From positions 2,936,829 to 3,000,828 of the forward strand of contig NZ_LT860099.1 of NCBI RefSeq assembly GCF_900184995.1: a DNA stretch of 64,000 bases, written 5' to 3'. Origin of the DNA: Konateibacter massiliensis (lineage in GTDB: Bacteria; Bacillota; Clostridia; Lachnospirales; Lachnospiraceae). The notes below the pieces were generated by a model. The model saw only the letters and a program-made list of their open reading frames with translations, did not search any database and was not told the DNA's origin. The translations under genes and the position numbers were made by a program. Positions 1-8,840 of the stretch are shown here, piece after piece. Positions within the stretch are counted from its first letter, which is position 1. Every line of letters begins with the position of its first letter.

Positions 1-2168
1 TATCTACGGTCAGGGGAAATCAGAGAGTGGTGAGCGACAACCCAGAGGCGACCTATGACACACTGAACAAATACGGTTATGATTTGGTGGAGCGTGCTAA
101 GGAGCAAAAGCTTGATCCGGTAATCGGACGTGATAGTGAAATCAGAAACGTAGTTCGTATCCTGTCTCGTAAGACGAAAAACAATCCGGTGTTAATCGGT
201 GAGCCGGGTGTCGGAAAGACGGCAGTTGTGGAAGGGCTTGCTCAGAGAATTGTGAGAGGAGACATTCCGGAAGGATTAAAGGATAAGAAACTGTTTGCCC
301 TTGACATGGGTGCCTTGGTGGCAGGAGCTAAATACAGAGGTGAGTTTGAGGAACGCCTAAAGGCGGTGCTTGAGGAAGTCAAAAAGAGTGAAGGTCAGAT
401 TATTCTGTTTATTGACGAGCTTCACACGATTGTGGGAGCAGGAAAGACTGACGGTGCAATGGATGCCGGAAATATGTTAAAGCCAATGCTTGCAAGAGGT
501 GAGCTTCACTGTATCGGAGCGACAACACTAGACGAGTACAGAATGTACATTGAAAAGGATGCAGCGCTGGAGCGACGCTTCCAGCCTGTTACAGTAGACG
601 AACCGACGGTAGAGGACACAATCTCTATATTGAGAGGACTGAAAGACCGCTATGAGGTTTTTCACGGGGTCAAGATAACCGATTCAGCTCTTGTGTCTGC
701 GGCGGTTTTGTCAAACCGTTATATTTCGGAGCGTTTCTTGCCGGATAAGGCGATTGATTTGGTGGATGAAGCCTGTGCCTTGATTAAAACAGAACTTGAT
801 TCCATGCCGTCAGAGCTTGATGAACTGTCTCGAAGAGTTATGCAGATGGAGATTGAGGAGGCGGCCCTGAAAAAAGAGACAGACCGTCTGAGCAAAGACA
901 GACTGGACGCACTTCAAAAGGAGCTTGCAGAACTGAAGGATGAATTTAACAACCGAAAGGCAAAATGGGACAATGAGAAAAATGCGGTAGAAAGGCTGCA
1001 GAAGCTTCGCGAAGAAATCGAGGATATGAATAAGCAGATACAGCTTGCACAGCGGGATTATGACTTGAACAAGGCCGCAGAGCTTCAATATGGAAAGCTT
1101 CCGAAATTGGAGCAGCAGCTTGCCATTGAGGAGGAAAAGGTCAGAGCGGCAGATTTGTCCCTGATTCATGAGAGTGTGACGGAAGAGGAAATCGCAAAGA
1201 TTATTTCCAGATGGACCGGAATTCCGGTTGCAAAGCTGACAGAGAGTGAGCGAAGCAAAACACTCAATCTTGACAAAGAGCTTCACAAGAGAGTGATTGG
1301 TCAGGAGGAGGGCGTCACAAAGGTAACAGAGGCGATTATCCGTTCCAAGGCAGGAATCAAAGATCCGACAAAGCCGATTGGTTCCTTTATTTTTCTCGGA
1401 CCTACCGGTGTCGGAAAGACGGAACTTGCAAAAGCTCTTGCGGCAACGCTATTTGACAATGAGCAGAATATGGTGCGTATCGATATGAGTGAATATATGG
1501 AGAAATACTCCGTATCCAGACTGATTGGAGCTCCTCCCGGATATGTAGGTTATGAGGAGGGTGGACAACTGACCGAGGCGGTGCGCAGAAAGCCGTATTC
1601 CGTCGTGTTATTTGACGAGATTGAAAAGGCTCACCCGGACGTATTTAATGTACTTTTGCAGGTGCTAGATGATGGAAGAATCACCGATTCACAGGGAAGA
1701 TGTGTGGATTTTAAAAATACCATTCTCATTATGACCTCCAATATCGGTTCCGGTTATTTGCTGGAAGGAATCGACGAAGAGGGCGAGATTAAGGAAAGCA
1801 GCACCGGTATGGTTATGGCAGATTTGAGAGCTCATTTTAAGCCTGAATTTTTAAACCGACTGGATGAAATTATCATGTTTAAGCCTCTGATGAAGAAGGA
1901 TATCGCTTCGGTTATCAACCTGCTTGTGAAGGATTTAAACAGCCGTCTGGAGGATAAGGAGCTGGAAATCGAAATCAGCCAGGAGGCAAAGGATTTTATT
2001 GTGGAAAACGGCTATGACCCAGTTTATGGTGCAAGACCGCTGAAGCGTTATCTGCAAAAGCATGTGGAGACACTCGCGGCAAAATTGATACTTGCAGATG
2101 AAGTTTTGCCGGGCAGTAAAATTGTAATCGAAGTAAAGAATAATGCATTAAATGCCCATATTAAATGA
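1..2168 (+). CDS. clpB: ClpB disaggregase, 5'-truncated by the window edge
   Basis: ClpB is a hexameric AAA+ chaperone that threads aggregated proteins through its central pore, working with DnaK. The reading frame is already open at base 3 and reads STVRGNQRV before the first in-frame GTG at 27, matching the ClpB linker, so the GTG is not the true start. About 140 N-terminal residues (the Clp N domain) lie outside the window. Visible parts in order are the first AAA module with Walker A GEPGVGKT near visible residue 67, a long charged coiled-coil M domain near 265-390, the second AAA module with GPTGVGKT near 466, and the C-terminal D2-small domain ([10 protein letters not shown]). The M domain separates ClpB from ClpC and ClpA. 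It ends in TGA without a clear terminator; the next gene starts 141 bp later. Heat-shock operators would be upstream and cannot be seen. Confidence 0.97.
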   Translation, partial: STVRGNQRVVSDNPEATYDTLNKYGYDLVERAKEQKLDPVIGRDSEIRNVVRILSRKTKNNPVLIGEPGVGKTAVVEGLAQRIVRGDIPEGLKDKKLFALDMGALVAGAKYRGEFEERLKAVLEEVKKSEGQIILFIDELHTIVGAGKTDGAMDAGNMLKPMLARGELHCIGATTLDEYRMYIEKDAALERRFQPVTVDEPTVEDTISILRGLKDRYEVFHGVKITDSALVSAAVLSNRYISERFLPDKAIDLVDEACALIKTELDSMPSELDELSRRVMQMEIEEAALKKETDRLSKDRLDALQKELAELKDEFNNRKAKWDNEKNAVERLQKLREEIEDMNKQIQLAQRDYDLNKAAELQYGKLPKLEQQLAIEEEKVRAADLSLIHESVTEEEIAKIISRWTGIPVAKLTESERSKTLNLDKELHKRVIGQEEGVTKVTEAIIRSKAGIKDPTKPIGSFIFLGPTGVGKTELAKALAATLFDNEQNMVRIDMSEYMEKYSVSRLIGAPPGYVGYEEGGQLTEAVRRKPYSVVLFDEIEKAHPDVFNVLLQVLDDGRITDSQGRCVDFKNTILIMTSNIGSGYLLEGIDEEGEIKESSTGMVMADLRAHFKPEFLNRLDEIIMFKPLMKKDIASVINLLVKDLNSRLEDKELEIEISQEAKDFIVENGYDPVYGARPLKRYLQKHVETLAAKLILADEVLPGSKIVIEVKNNALNAHIK

Positions 2169-2201
2169 CAAAAAAGTAAAATAATCTAAAATTATTTAAA
2201 A

Positions 2202-2306
2202 CTCACCCGATTTTGGCAGAAAATAGGAGACAAAACTTGTCTTTGGTAGTATAATAAAGTTGAATTATAACTATGTCATGATTTCCTGTATAGAAAGTCG
2301 GGTGAG
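2202..2306 (+). promoter_or_regulatory. Inverted repeat able to mask the HD-GYP gene's ribosome site
   Basis: CTCACCCGA at 2202-2210 is the exact reverse complement of TCGGGTGAG at 2298-2306. The downstream arm contains the GGTGAG ribosome site of the gene starting at 2310. A TATAAT at about 2252-2257 lies between the arms. Transcripts coming from clpB would carry both arms and could pair over the ribosome site, whereas transcripts from the internal promoter would lack the upstream arm. The pairing is seen in the sequence; the regulatory role is inferred. Confidence 0.4.
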
Positions 2307-2309
2307 AAT

Positions 2310-3368
2310 ATGAATAACACGAGTGTACTTATTGTTGAACAGCTTAATCCGGGTATGATTGTCGCGGAGGATGTTTATGATAATAGAGGTCATCTGATCA
2401 TTTCACACGAACTGGCAATTTCCGAGAAAATGATAATGCGGCTGAAGCTATTTTCAATTGAGCGGGTCAAGGTATATGAACCGGAGGGAATGAGCGGTAA
2501 GGAGACTGGAAAAGGACATCTTGCGGAGAGTCTGGAATTTCAGGAATTTAAGCAGAAGTATGTAAAAAATGTGGACGAGTTCAAAGATACAATCAATGAT
2601 ATTGTATATGGAAATGAGCCGCTTGACCAGAATATGCTTCTTAGCAATATCAATGAGTTTGTGCAGGAAAGCCCAAGCCGGTCTCAACTGTTTTACATGC
2701 TCAGAAGCCTGAAGGAATATGATCATACGGTTTATACCCATAGCTATAATGTAGCAATTATTTGTAAAATGTTTGGTATCTGGCTGAATAAGAGCCTGGA
2801 CGATATAGAAGCCCTTACTATGGCGGGCCTTTTGCATGACATCGGAAAGCTTGCAGTGCTTGAGAGGATGACAGGCAAGGAGACAAAGGAAGAACGCGAG
2901 ATTCTTATGCGAAGCCACACGCTCCGAGGCTATGAGGTGCTGAAAAATAAAAAGATTGATGAGAGAATCAAGCTGGTGGCACTGGAACATCACGAGAGAA
3001 GAAACGGCAGCGGGTATCTGAGAGGACTAAAAGGCAATGAGATGAGTGAGTTTTCACAGATTGTCGCAATTGCAGATATTTATGATAAGATGACAGCGAG
3101 CGGAAAGATAGCAAGAACCGCGCCGATGTATGTGTTTGAATATTTTAAAAAGGAAGGCTATGATTTGTTTGAGAGTAGATTTTTACTTCCGTTTATTGAA
3201 AAAACGGTGGAAACCTATCTGCACAACAAAGTAACCTTGACAAACGGCGTGGAAGGTGAAATAATAATGCTGAATCCGCAGGAGAAGAGCAGACCGCTTG
3301 TTCGTACTCCTTATGGCTTCATCGATTTGAATACAGAGCGGAATTTGGAAATAAAAGAGATATTATAG
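2310..3368 (+). CDS. HD-GYP-type phosphohydrolase (GYL variant)
   Basis: Proteins of this family hydrolyse cyclic di-GMP or related nucleotides at a metal centre. The 352-residue protein has no membrane segment or signal peptide. The N-terminal 110 residues resemble the small domain found before many clostridial HD-GYP domains (MNNTSVLIVEQLNPGMIVAEDV). The HD domain follows, with HTHSYNVA near 143, the metal-binding HD pair at H176-D177 and HHERRNGSGYLRGLKG from H227. The diagnostic GYP triplet is GYL here (235-237), although the surrounding residues HHE, NGSG and GLKG are kept. A downstream AIADIYDKMT helix is also typical. No receiver domain is fused. It stands alone after clpB and is followed by the small DUF4250 gene 20 bp later, probably co-transcribed. 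The family call is firm; cyclic-di-GMP activity is uncertain because of the GYL change. Confidence 0.88.
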   Translation: MNNTSVLIVEQLNPGMIVAEDVYDNRGHLIISHELAISEKMIMRLKLFSIERVKVYEPEGMSGKETGKGHLAESLEFQEFKQKYVKNVDEFKDTINDIVYGNEPLDQNMLLSNINEFVQESPSRSQLFYMLRSLKEYDHTVYTHSYNVAIICKMFGIWLNKSLDDIEALTMAGLLHDIGKLAVLERMTGKETKEEREILMRSHTLRGYEVLKNKKIDERIKLVALEHHERRNGSGYLRGLKGNEMSEFSQIVAIADIYDKMTASGKIARTAPMYVFEYFKKEGYDLFESRFLLPFIEKTVETYLHNKVTLTNGVEGEIIMLNPQEKSRPLVRTPYGFIDLNTERNLEIKEIL

Positions 3369-3388
3369 AAGTTAGAAAGAGGCAGTTG

Positions 3389-3562
3389 ATGTTACCGAAA
3401 GATCCCATGATACTGCTTAGCTATGTGAATACGCAATTACGGGATTTTTATCCGAGCTTGGAGGAAATGTGTAAGAGTATGAATGTGGTGCAAGCAGAAA
3501 TAGAAAATCGTTTAAGAACGATAGATTATGAATACGATAAAGCCCTGAACAAGTTCGTTTAG
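3389..3562 (+). CDS. DUF4250 domain protein, 57 residues
   Basis: This short ORF begins MLPKDPMILLSYVNTQLRDF and contains MNVVQAEIENRLRTIDYEYD, the conserved pattern of the DUF4250 family of small soluble clostridial proteins of unknown function. AGAGG lies 9-13 bp before the ATG. The gene starts 20 bp after the HD-GYP gene, which suggests one transcript. There is no signal peptide or membrane segment. The stop codon lies inside a hairpin (3539-3568) that may end transcription. Recognition rests on the characteristic MLPKDP start and overall length. Confidence 0.85.
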   Translation: MLPKDPMILLSYVNTQLRDFYPSLEEMCKSMNVVQAEIENRLRTIDYEYDKALNKFV

Positions 3563-3568
3563 GGCTTT
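3539..3568 (+). terminator. Hairpin across the DUF4250 stop codon
   Basis: AAAGCCCT at 3539-3546 pairs with AGGGCTTT at 3561-3568 around a 14-nt loop. The 5' arm and loop are coding and the stop TAG (3560-3562) begins the 3' arm. The following T-run is short, so termination may be partial. Confidence 0.5.
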
Positions 3569-3631
3569 ATGTGATTAAATGGAGCGGCTTCACATATATT
3601 TATTATATATTGTCATGGAAAAGGTTGCAGC

Positions 3632-4318
3632 ATGAAGCGTCGATGTTTTATTTTGTTTTGGATTGATTTGGTGTTGATTTGTATACTATTTGCCATAAAT
3701 ATAAAGGAATTAAAAGCGGAGGTTTTTTTGCAGTCGCCGCCGGAACAGCCTGTTACGGAAGTGGAGGACAATGCCAAGAAGGTGGCACTCACCTTTGACG
3801 ACGGACCGCATCCTGTTTATACGAAACAAATTTTGGAGGGGCTTAAGGAGCGGAATGTAAAAGCCACTTTTTTTATGATCGGGAAAAATGCAGAAGCCTA
3901 TCCGGATGTTGTGAAGCAGGTTTATGAGGAGGGGCATTTGCTTGGAAACCATACATACAGCCATGCACAGCTTAATATTTTGAGCGAGGAAGAGCAATGT
4001 GAGGAAATCACAAAGGCGAGTGAGGTGATTTTTGAAATCACAGGTACTTACCCAGAGTTTATAAGGCCATCCTTTGGAGAGTGGGATAAGAATTTAGAAT
4101 GCGATTTGATTCCTGTGCTCTGGACAGTGGATACGCTGGATTGGACAACGGATAATGTTGCAAAAATCGTAAAAAAAGGAACAAAAAATATAAAGGACGG
4201 AGATATTATATTGATGCATGACTGTTATGGATCGTCCGTGAAAGCGGCACTTCAAATTATTGATGAATTGCAAAAAGAGGGATTTGAATTTGTGACAGTA
4301 GATGATATTATATTATAA
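3632..4318 (+). CDS. Polysaccharide deacetylase (NodB domain), membrane-anchored
   Basis: Carbohydrate esterase family 4 enzymes remove N- or O-acetyl groups from peptidoglycan, chitin or xylan using a metal ion. The 228-residue protein starts with a hydrophobic segment (about residues 5-23, FILFWIDLVLICILFAINI) that should act as a signal-anchor, placing the enzyme outside the cell. Motif 1 TFDDGP has D56-D57, motif 2 HTYSH (107-111) gives the metal-binding histidines, motif 3 is RPSFGEW, and LMHD near the C-terminus matches the last motif. The set looks catalytically complete. Length is typical of a single NodB domain with little extra. Its 3' end runs into the leader of rarA, whose ATG lies 28 bp after the stop. 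Cell-wall deacetylation is most likely but the substrate is not shown. Confidence 0.92.
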   Translation: MKRRCFILFWIDLVLICILFAINIKELKAEVFLQSPPEQPVTEVEDNAKKVALTFDDGPHPVYTKQILEGLKERNVKATFFMIGKNAEAYPDVVKQVYEEGHLLGNHTYSHAQLNILSEEEQCEEITKASEVIFEITGTYPEFIRPSFGEWDKNLECDLIPVLWTVDTLDWTTDNVAKIVKKGTKNIKDGDIILMHDCYGSSVKAALQIIDELQKEGFEFVTVDDIIL

Positions 4319-4346
4319 GAGCATTAAGCCACAAAGGAGAGAAAAA

Positions 4347-5675
4347 ATGGATTTATTTGAATATATGAGAAGCAATACCTTGGAAAAGGAATCACCGCTT
4401 GCCGCAAGACTGCGTCCGCGAAAGCTTGAGGAGGTAGTGGGGCAGCAGCATATCATCGGAAAGGACAAGCTGCTTTATCGTGCCATTAAGGCGGATAAGC
4501 TGAGCTCCATTATTTTTTACGGTCCGCCGGGAACGGGAAAGACGACGATTGCAAAGGTCATAGCGAATACGACACGCGCGGAATTTACCCAGATTAACGC
4601 GACGGTGGCGGGAAAAAAGGATATGGAGCAGGTCATTGAGCAGGCGAAAAACAATCTTGGCATGTATGGGAAAAAGACCATATTGTTTGTCGATGAGATT
4701 CATAGATTTAATAAGGGCCAGCAGGATTATTTGCTTCCGTTTGTGGAAGACGGAACGATTGTCCTAATCGGAGCAACGACAGAAAATCCTTATTTTGAGG
4801 TGAATTCGGCTTTGATTTCAAGATCGATTGTATTTGAACTAAAGCCTCTTGAAAAAGAGGATATTGCCCTTTTGATTGATCGGGCGGTTTATGACAAAGA
4901 GAGGGGAATGGGTGCCTACGAGGCGATTATCGATGATGACGCAAAGGAGTTTTTGGCAGATATTGCAAACGGAGATGCAAGAAGCGCACTCAATGCCATT
5001 GAGCTTGCCGTTTTGACCACGGAGAAATCGGAGGACAAGAAAATCCATATCACGATAGCGGTTGCCGAGGAATGTATTCAAAAAAGGGTGGTACGTTATG
5101 ATAAGTCGGGAGATAACCACTATGATACGGTATCCGCGTTTATTAAGAGTATGAGAGGCTCCGACCCTGACGCGGCAATCTACTATCTGACAAGAATGCT
5201 CTATGCAGGGGAAAGCATTACGTTTATCGCCAGAAGAATCATTATCTGCGCGGCGGAGGATGTCGGAAATGCAGATCCGAATGCTCTCTGTGTGGCGGTT
5301 GCAGCTTCGCAGGCAATTGAGCGGATTGGAATGCCGGAGGCAAAAATTATCCTGTCACAGGCAGTCAGCTATGTAGCGACAGCGCCAAAGAGCAATTCTG
5401 CCGTTATGGCGATTGATAAAGCATATAGAGTGATGGAGGAGACAAAGACGGCACAGATACCGGCACATTTGCAGGATGCCCACTATAAGGGGGCTTCCAA
5501 GCTTGGACATGGCTTGGGATATCAGTATGCTCATAATTTTAAAAATCATTATGTAAACCAACAATATCTGCCCGACGGATTGGAAAATATGGTATTTTAC
5601 GAGCCGTCACAAAACGGATATGAAAAAAACATTTCGGAGCATATGAGACGAATACGGAAAGAAGCAGAAGAGTAA
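4347..5675 (+). CDS. rarA: Replication-associated recombination protein A (RarA/MgsA AAA+ ATPase)
   Basis: RarA is a clamp-loader-like AAA+ ATPase acting at stalled replication forks with single-strand binding protein. An upstream in-frame ATG at 4302 lies inside the preceding gene; the ATG at 4347 follows AAGGAGAG at a good distance and gives the normal N-terminus MDLFEYMRSN and 442 residues. Walker A GPPGTGKTT begins at 59 and Walker B FVDEIH has D116-E117. The sensor region (GATTENPYFE) and the C-terminal tetramerisation part (YLPDGLENMVFYEPSQNGYE) are present. All expected family elements are intact. A strong bidirectional hairpin follows and separates it from the convergent DUF4364 gene. 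Confidence 0.96.
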   Translation: MDLFEYMRSNTLEKESPLAARLRPRKLEEVVGQQHIIGKDKLLYRAIKADKLSSIIFYGPPGTGKTTIAKVIANTTRAEFTQINATVAGKKDMEQVIEQAKNNLGMYGKKTILFVDEIHRFNKGQQDYLLPFVEDGTIVLIGATTENPYFEVNSALISRSIVFELKPLEKEDIALLIDRAVYDKERGMGAYEAIIDDDAKEFLADIANGDARSALNAIELAVLTTEKSEDKKIHITIAVAEECIQKRVVRYDKSGDNHYDTVSAFIKSMRGSDPDAAIYYLTRMLYAGESITFIARRIIICAAEDVGNADPNALCVAVAASQAIERIGMPEAKIILSQAVSYVATAPKSNSAVMAIDKAYRVMEETKTAQIPAHLQDAHYKGASKLGHGLGYQYAHNFKNHYVNQQYLPDGLENMVFYEPSQNGYEKNISEHMRRIRKEAEE

Positions 5676-5693
5676 AGGAAGCTGTTACTTCGC

Positions 5694-5741
5694 AAAAAAA
5701 TCAGCCAAGCCCCTCATTCATGGAGGCTTAGCTGATTTTTT
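5694..5741. terminator. Bidirectional intrinsic terminator between rarA and DUF4364
   Basis: AAAAATCAGC (5696-5705) pairs with GCTGATTTTT (5731-5740), with further pairing of AAGCC with GGCTT inside. A-run and T-run flanks make it work for both converging genes. The DUF4364 stop codon overlaps its right edge. Confidence 0.9.
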
Positions 5742-6255
5742 ATCTCATTAATTTATCCATCAGATAGGAATAGACCTCCTGGCTTTCTGCCTTCCAGTTG
5801 GAGCAAATGGCATTCGCCTGTTCCTTTGTAGGGACAGTAAGGGTGAGGCTGATTAAATCAACATTTCTTTCTTTTACCCTGCATTCAACGGCGTAATCAT
5901 TGTTTGTCGTCTTATAAAAATCCGCAGTGGTGGAAACTTCGTCAATCAGGGAAAATTGGTTGACAGTCAGATATTCGTCGATATCGGCGACAATGGAGGA
6001 AGAAATCTTATTTCCAAAATAGTCCAAGGTGCTGATGCCTTCCTCTGTTATATGGTAATGGGAACTGTTTCGGAAGGTTTCAACCTTGATTAGGTCGGCA
6101 TCAATAAGCTCTGAAATTGCCTGTCTGAGAGAAAAATAAGTCGTATATTCTTTTCCTAGAATAAAATCGGTAATCTGAGCCTCTGTCAGCGGAAAATTAA
6201 CCTTATCAAGCATATATAAAACAATCAATTTATAAAGTGTTAATGATTCAGACAT
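5740..6255 (-). CDS. DUF4364 family protein
   Basis: The 171-residue protein matches DUF4364, a clostridial family of unknown function. The first 85 residues look like a winged-helix DNA-binding domain (LYKLIVLYMLDKVNFPLTEAQITDFIL, then TTYFSLRQAISELIDADLIK and a wing with SSHYHITEEGISTLDYF), so a regulatory role is likely. The C-terminal half is a predicted alpha/beta domain with no recognised catalytic motif. AGGAGG precedes the ATG at a proper distance. It is transcribed away from the radical-SAM gene and converges on rarA. Its promoter region holds a copy of the 34-nt repeat and two palindromes. Confidence 0.85.
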   Translation of the reverse strand: MSESLTLYKLIVLYMLDKVNFPLTEAQITDFILGKEYTTYFSLRQAISELIDADLIKVETFRNSSHYHITEEGISTLDYFGNKISSSIVADIDEYLTVNQFSLIDEVSTTADFYKTTNNDYAVECRVKERNVDLISLTLTVPTKEQANAICSNWKAESQEVYSYLMDKLMR

Positions 6256-6276
6256 ATATTCTACCTCCTATATCCA

Positions 6277-6310
6277 AACAAGATGAAGCGGTAAACAGCT
6301 TCACTTATCA
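6277..6310 (-). repeat. 34-nt hairpin repeat, copy 1
   Basis: Read on the minus strand, this begins TGATAAGTGAAGCTG and ends CTTCATCTTGTT. It aligns over its whole 34-nt length with the copies at 19903-19936 and 47862-47895. The GAAGC/GCTTC stem and the ATAAG/CTTGT closing stem are kept although bases differ. It lies in the leader of the DUF4364 gene, upstream of its ribosome site. Confidence 0.75.
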
Positions 6311-6345
6311 TAAATGATAACACATGAACAAGTTCATATATTATA
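6305..6345 (-). promoter_or_regulatory. Probable DUF4364 promoter with palindromes
   Basis: A minus-strand TATAAT lies at 6340-6345. Downstream of it are two perfect palindromes, ATGAACAAGTTCAT (6324-6337) and TTATCATAAATGATAA (6305-6320), the latter overlapping the 34-nt repeat. They could be operators, perhaps for the winged-helix protein itself. No convincing -35 box was seen. Confidence 0.4.
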
Positions 6346-6353
6346 GTATACCA

Positions 6354-7286
6354 CTAAATGAGCTTACCTTGCCAGCTATCTTTTTCCTTAAATTTCCTAT
6401 GAATTGAATTTAGAACATATTTTTTATTCAAGCTCCATTTCGGCTCAATGAGTAAATCTCTGGGACCGTCACCGGTTATGCGGTGAATTACGATATGCTC
6501 AGGAAGCCGTTCTATTATATTGATTACAATATCGATATACTCCTCCATAGATAAAACAGGAAAGGGCTCCTCTTCATACAAAACAGCTAAGTCTGTATGT
6601 TTCAAAATATGAAGCAATGAAAGCTTTATGCCGTCAATCGTAAGCCCTGCCAGATAAGTAGAGGTTTCCTGCATATCCTGTGCCGATTCGCCCGGGAGTC
6701 CTACGATGACATGCGCAATAACCGGAATGGAAAGTTCGGATAACTTAAATGCGGCGTCCTCAAAACAAGAGAGCGGGTAACCGCGCCGGATAAGGCGTTC
6801 ACTTTTTTCATGGATAGTCTGCAGTCCAAGCTCAATCCATATTGGCTTAATTTGATTTAGCTCATCTAAAAGGGCAAGTACTTCAGCGCTTAAACAGTCA
6901 GGCCTGGTGGCAATGGAAAGAATTGCAATGTCAGGATGAGAAATCGCTTCGTAAAATAGCTTGCGAAGATAAGCGACCGACGCGTAGGTATTTGTATATG
7001 CCTGAAAATAGGCGATATACTTTTGACCGGACGTTTTGTGCTTCACGAGCTGCTTCGCCTGCTCGATCTGCTCGGTGACGGAGAGCAGCGGGCTTGCGGC
7101 AAAGTCGCCGGAACCGCCTTCGCTGCAAAAAATACAGCCTCTTGTGCCAAGTGTGCCGTCACGGTTTGGGCAAGTCATGCCTCCGTTTAGGGAGAGCTTA
7201 TATATTTTTTCACCGTAGGTATTTTTAAGAAAAGCGTCAAGGGAGTGATAACGTTTCTCGCCCCATGTTTTAACCTTGTCATTCAT
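6354..7286 (-). CDS. TIGR01212 family radical SAM protein (YhcC-like)
   Basis: This 310-residue protein belongs to the radical S-adenosylmethionine enzymes. The iron-sulfur cysteines are C39, C51 and C54 in MTCPNRDGTLGTRGCIFC, the spacing specific to the TIGR01212/YhcC group and different from the usual CxxxCxxC. The glycine-rich SAM patch and core beta strands (AILSIATRPDC, IWIELGLQTIHE) follow. The C-terminus HRITGDGPRDLLIEPKWSLNK is diagnostic of the group. The substrate of the family is not established. Its ATG lies directly after the stop of malic enzyme, both on the minus strand, so they are probably co-transcribed. Confidence 0.93.
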   Translation of the reverse strand: MNDKVKTWGEKRYHSLDAFLKNTYGEKIYKLSLNGGMTCPNRDGTLGTRGCIFCSEGGSGDFAASPLLSVTEQIEQAKQLVKHKTSGQKYIAYFQAYTNTYASVAYLRKLFYEAISHPDIAILSIATRPDCLSAEVLALLDELNQIKPIWIELGLQTIHEKSERLIRRGYPLSCFEDAAFKLSELSIPVIAHVIVGLPGESAQDMQETSTYLAGLTIDGIKLSLLHILKHTDLAVLYEEEPFPVLSMEEYIDIVINIIERLPEHIVIHRITGDGPRDLLIEPKWSLNKKYVLNSIHRKFKEKDSWQGKLI

Positions 7287-8438
7287 CTATTTGATATGGT
7301 CCTTTACCGCCTTGCTGACAACCTGTGCAACTCTCGGGTCAAAAGCCTCCGGCATAATGTTATCCTCATTTAAATCCTCATCAGCGACTAAGCCTGCAAT
7401 GGCAGCAGCGGCAGCCAGCTTCATCTCCTCCGTAATTTTGGAGGCACGTCCTTCCAAGGCTCCTTTAAAGATACCCGGAAAAGCAACTACATTGTTGACC
7501 TGATTTGGGAAATCAGAGCGTCCGGTTCCGACAATCTTTGCACCGGCAGCCTTTGCGATATCCGGCATGATTTCCGGTACAGGGTTTGCCATTGCAAAAA
7601 TAATTGCATCTTTATTCATGGAAGCAACCATCTCAGCGCTCACGATGTTCGGAGCGGAAACTCCGACAAAGATATCGGCACCCTTTAGTGCATCGGCCAA
7701 GGAGCCGCTCTTGCCAGAGAGATTTGTCACCTCTGTCATGTTTTTCTGCATCCAGTTCAAATCGGCAGTGTCCTTGGAAATGATACCGCATTTGTCGCAC
7801 ATAAGTACATTTTTAAAACCATAGGTCAATAAAAGCTTTGTGATGGCAATGCCGGCAGAGCCTGCTCCGTTTACGACAACCTGACAATCTTCTTTATTTT
7901 TGCCTGTCACCTTCAGGGCGTTGATGATACCTGCCAATACCACAATCGCGGTTCCGTGCTGGTCGTCATGGAAAACCGGAATATCAAGCAGTTCATTTAA
8001 GCGGTCTTCAATCTCAAAGCAGCGCGGTGCGGAAATATCCTCGAGATTAATACCACCAAAAGCAGGTGCGATAGCTACTACAGTGCGAATGATTTCTTCT
8101 GTATCCTGCGTATCAAGGCAGATTGGAAATGCGTTTACATTGCCGAATTCCTTGAATAAAACAGCTTTTCCCTCCATAACGGGCATAGCGGCATAAGGAC
8201 CGATGTTGCCAAGCCCTAAGACAGCACTTCCGTCGGATACAACCGCAACGGTATTAGATTTTATTGTATATTTATACGCAGCCTCTTTGTCAGCGGCGAT
8301 TACTTTACATGGTTCTGCTACGCCCGGAGTATAAGCAAGACTTAAATCCTCCCTTGACTTTACAGGTGTTTTAGATACTGTTTCAAGCTTACCATTCCAC
8401 TCCTCGTGGAGAAGCAAGGCTTTTTCGTTTGTTGTCAT
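7287..8438 (-). CDS. NAD(P)-dependent malic enzyme
   Basis: Malic enzyme oxidatively decarboxylates malate to pyruvate, giving NADH or NADPH. The chosen ATG at 8438 gives MTTNEKALLLHEEWNGK and sits behind GGAGG; in-frame ATGs further upstream lack a ribosome site at the right distance. At 383 residues it is the short bacterial form without a phosphotransacetylase domain. Signatures are YTPGVAEPC, the VSDGSAVLGLGNIG stretch, the metal-binding FHDDQHGTA and the nucleotide-binding VVNGAGSAGIA, with FAMANPVPEI near the C-terminus. Its promoter faces away from the dapA promoter, only about 28 bp apart. Cofactor preference cannot be read safely. Confidence 0.95.
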   Translation of the reverse strand: MTTNEKALLLHEEWNGKLETVSKTPVKSREDLSLAYTPGVAEPCKVIAADKEAAYKYTIKSNTVAVVSDGSAVLGLGNIGPYAAMPVMEGKAVLFKEFGNVNAFPICLDTQDTEEIIRTVVAIAPAFGGINLEDISAPRCFEIEDRLNELLDIPVFHDDQHGTAIVVLAGIINALKVTGKNKEDCQVVVNGAGSAGIAITKLLLTYGFKNVLMCDKCGIISKDTADLNWMQKNMTEVTNLSGKSGSLADALKGADIFVGVSAPNIVSAEMVASMNKDAIIFAMANPVPEIMPDIAKAAGAKIVGTGRSDFPNQVNNVVAFPGIFKGALEGRASKITEEMKLAAAAAIAGLVADEDLNEDNIMPEAFDPRVAQVVSKAVKDHIK

Positions 8439-8481
8439 AATAGCCTCCATCTTTCGCAACGGCGAATTAATCTTTTGAATA

Positions 8482-8510
8482 ATAATACCATTTACTTTGC
8501 ATCAAATCAA
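8482..8510 (-). promoter_or_regulatory. Sigma-A promoter of the malic enzyme gene
   Basis: On the minus strand TTGATT (8505-8510) is followed after 17 bp by TATTAT (8482-8487), about 45 bp upstream of the ATG. Confidence 0.7.
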
Positions 8511-8537
8511 GGTCAGTGACTAAAGTTATCGTTACGG

Positions 8538-8566
8538 TTGACAGCACACATAAATGGTGATATAGT
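8538..8566 (+). promoter_or_regulatory. Sigma-A promoter of the lysine riboswitch-dapA transcript
   Basis: A perfect TTGACA (8538-8543) is followed after 17 bp by TATAGT (8561-8566). Transcription would begin about 30 bp before the riboswitch. It is divergent from the malic enzyme promoter. Confidence 0.85.
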
Positions 8567-8605
8567 AAGGATAACTTAATAAAGGTAGCAGTTGTGAAAC
8601 TGCTT

Positions 8606-8778
8606 TGGTAGAGGTTGCGTTTGACAAGAGTATATTGTTTGATGTGTCAGGCATAGAAGAGAACAATAGAAAGGGGATAACGCCGAAGAGATATATATCC
8701 TGTATATATATATTTTCTGGGCATATGGTGAATAGCTATGTGACTGTCATCTTATTCGTATAAGGTGGTGCGCTATCT
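8606..8778 (+). ncRNA. Lysine riboswitch (L-box)
   Basis: The leader carries the conserved L-box pieces in order: GGTAGAGGTTGCG at the 5' side, CAAGAGTAT, GAAAGGGGATAACGCCGAAG in the middle, CTGGGCATATGG, GTGACTGTCAT, and GGTGGTGCGCTATC closing P1. GGTAG at the 5' end pairs with CTATC at the 3' end. A terminator follows 31 nt later. Lysine binding is expected to favour termination and so shut off dapA-dapB. Recognition is by match to known L-box consensus strings; a covariance-model search would confirm it. Confidence 0.93.
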
Positions 8779-8808
8779 GGAAGAAAGTAATGAAAACGAA
8801 ATCTTTTT

Positions 8809-8840
8809 AGAGTCTGATGCACTGCGTCGGCTCTTTTTTT
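8809..8840 (+). terminator. Riboswitch-controlled terminator
   Basis: AGAGTC (8809-8814) pairs with GGCTCT (8829-8834), continuing inside with GATGC/GCGTC around a 3-nt loop, followed by seven T. This is the expression platform of the lysine riboswitch. The antiterminator pairing was not resolved. Confidence 0.88.
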
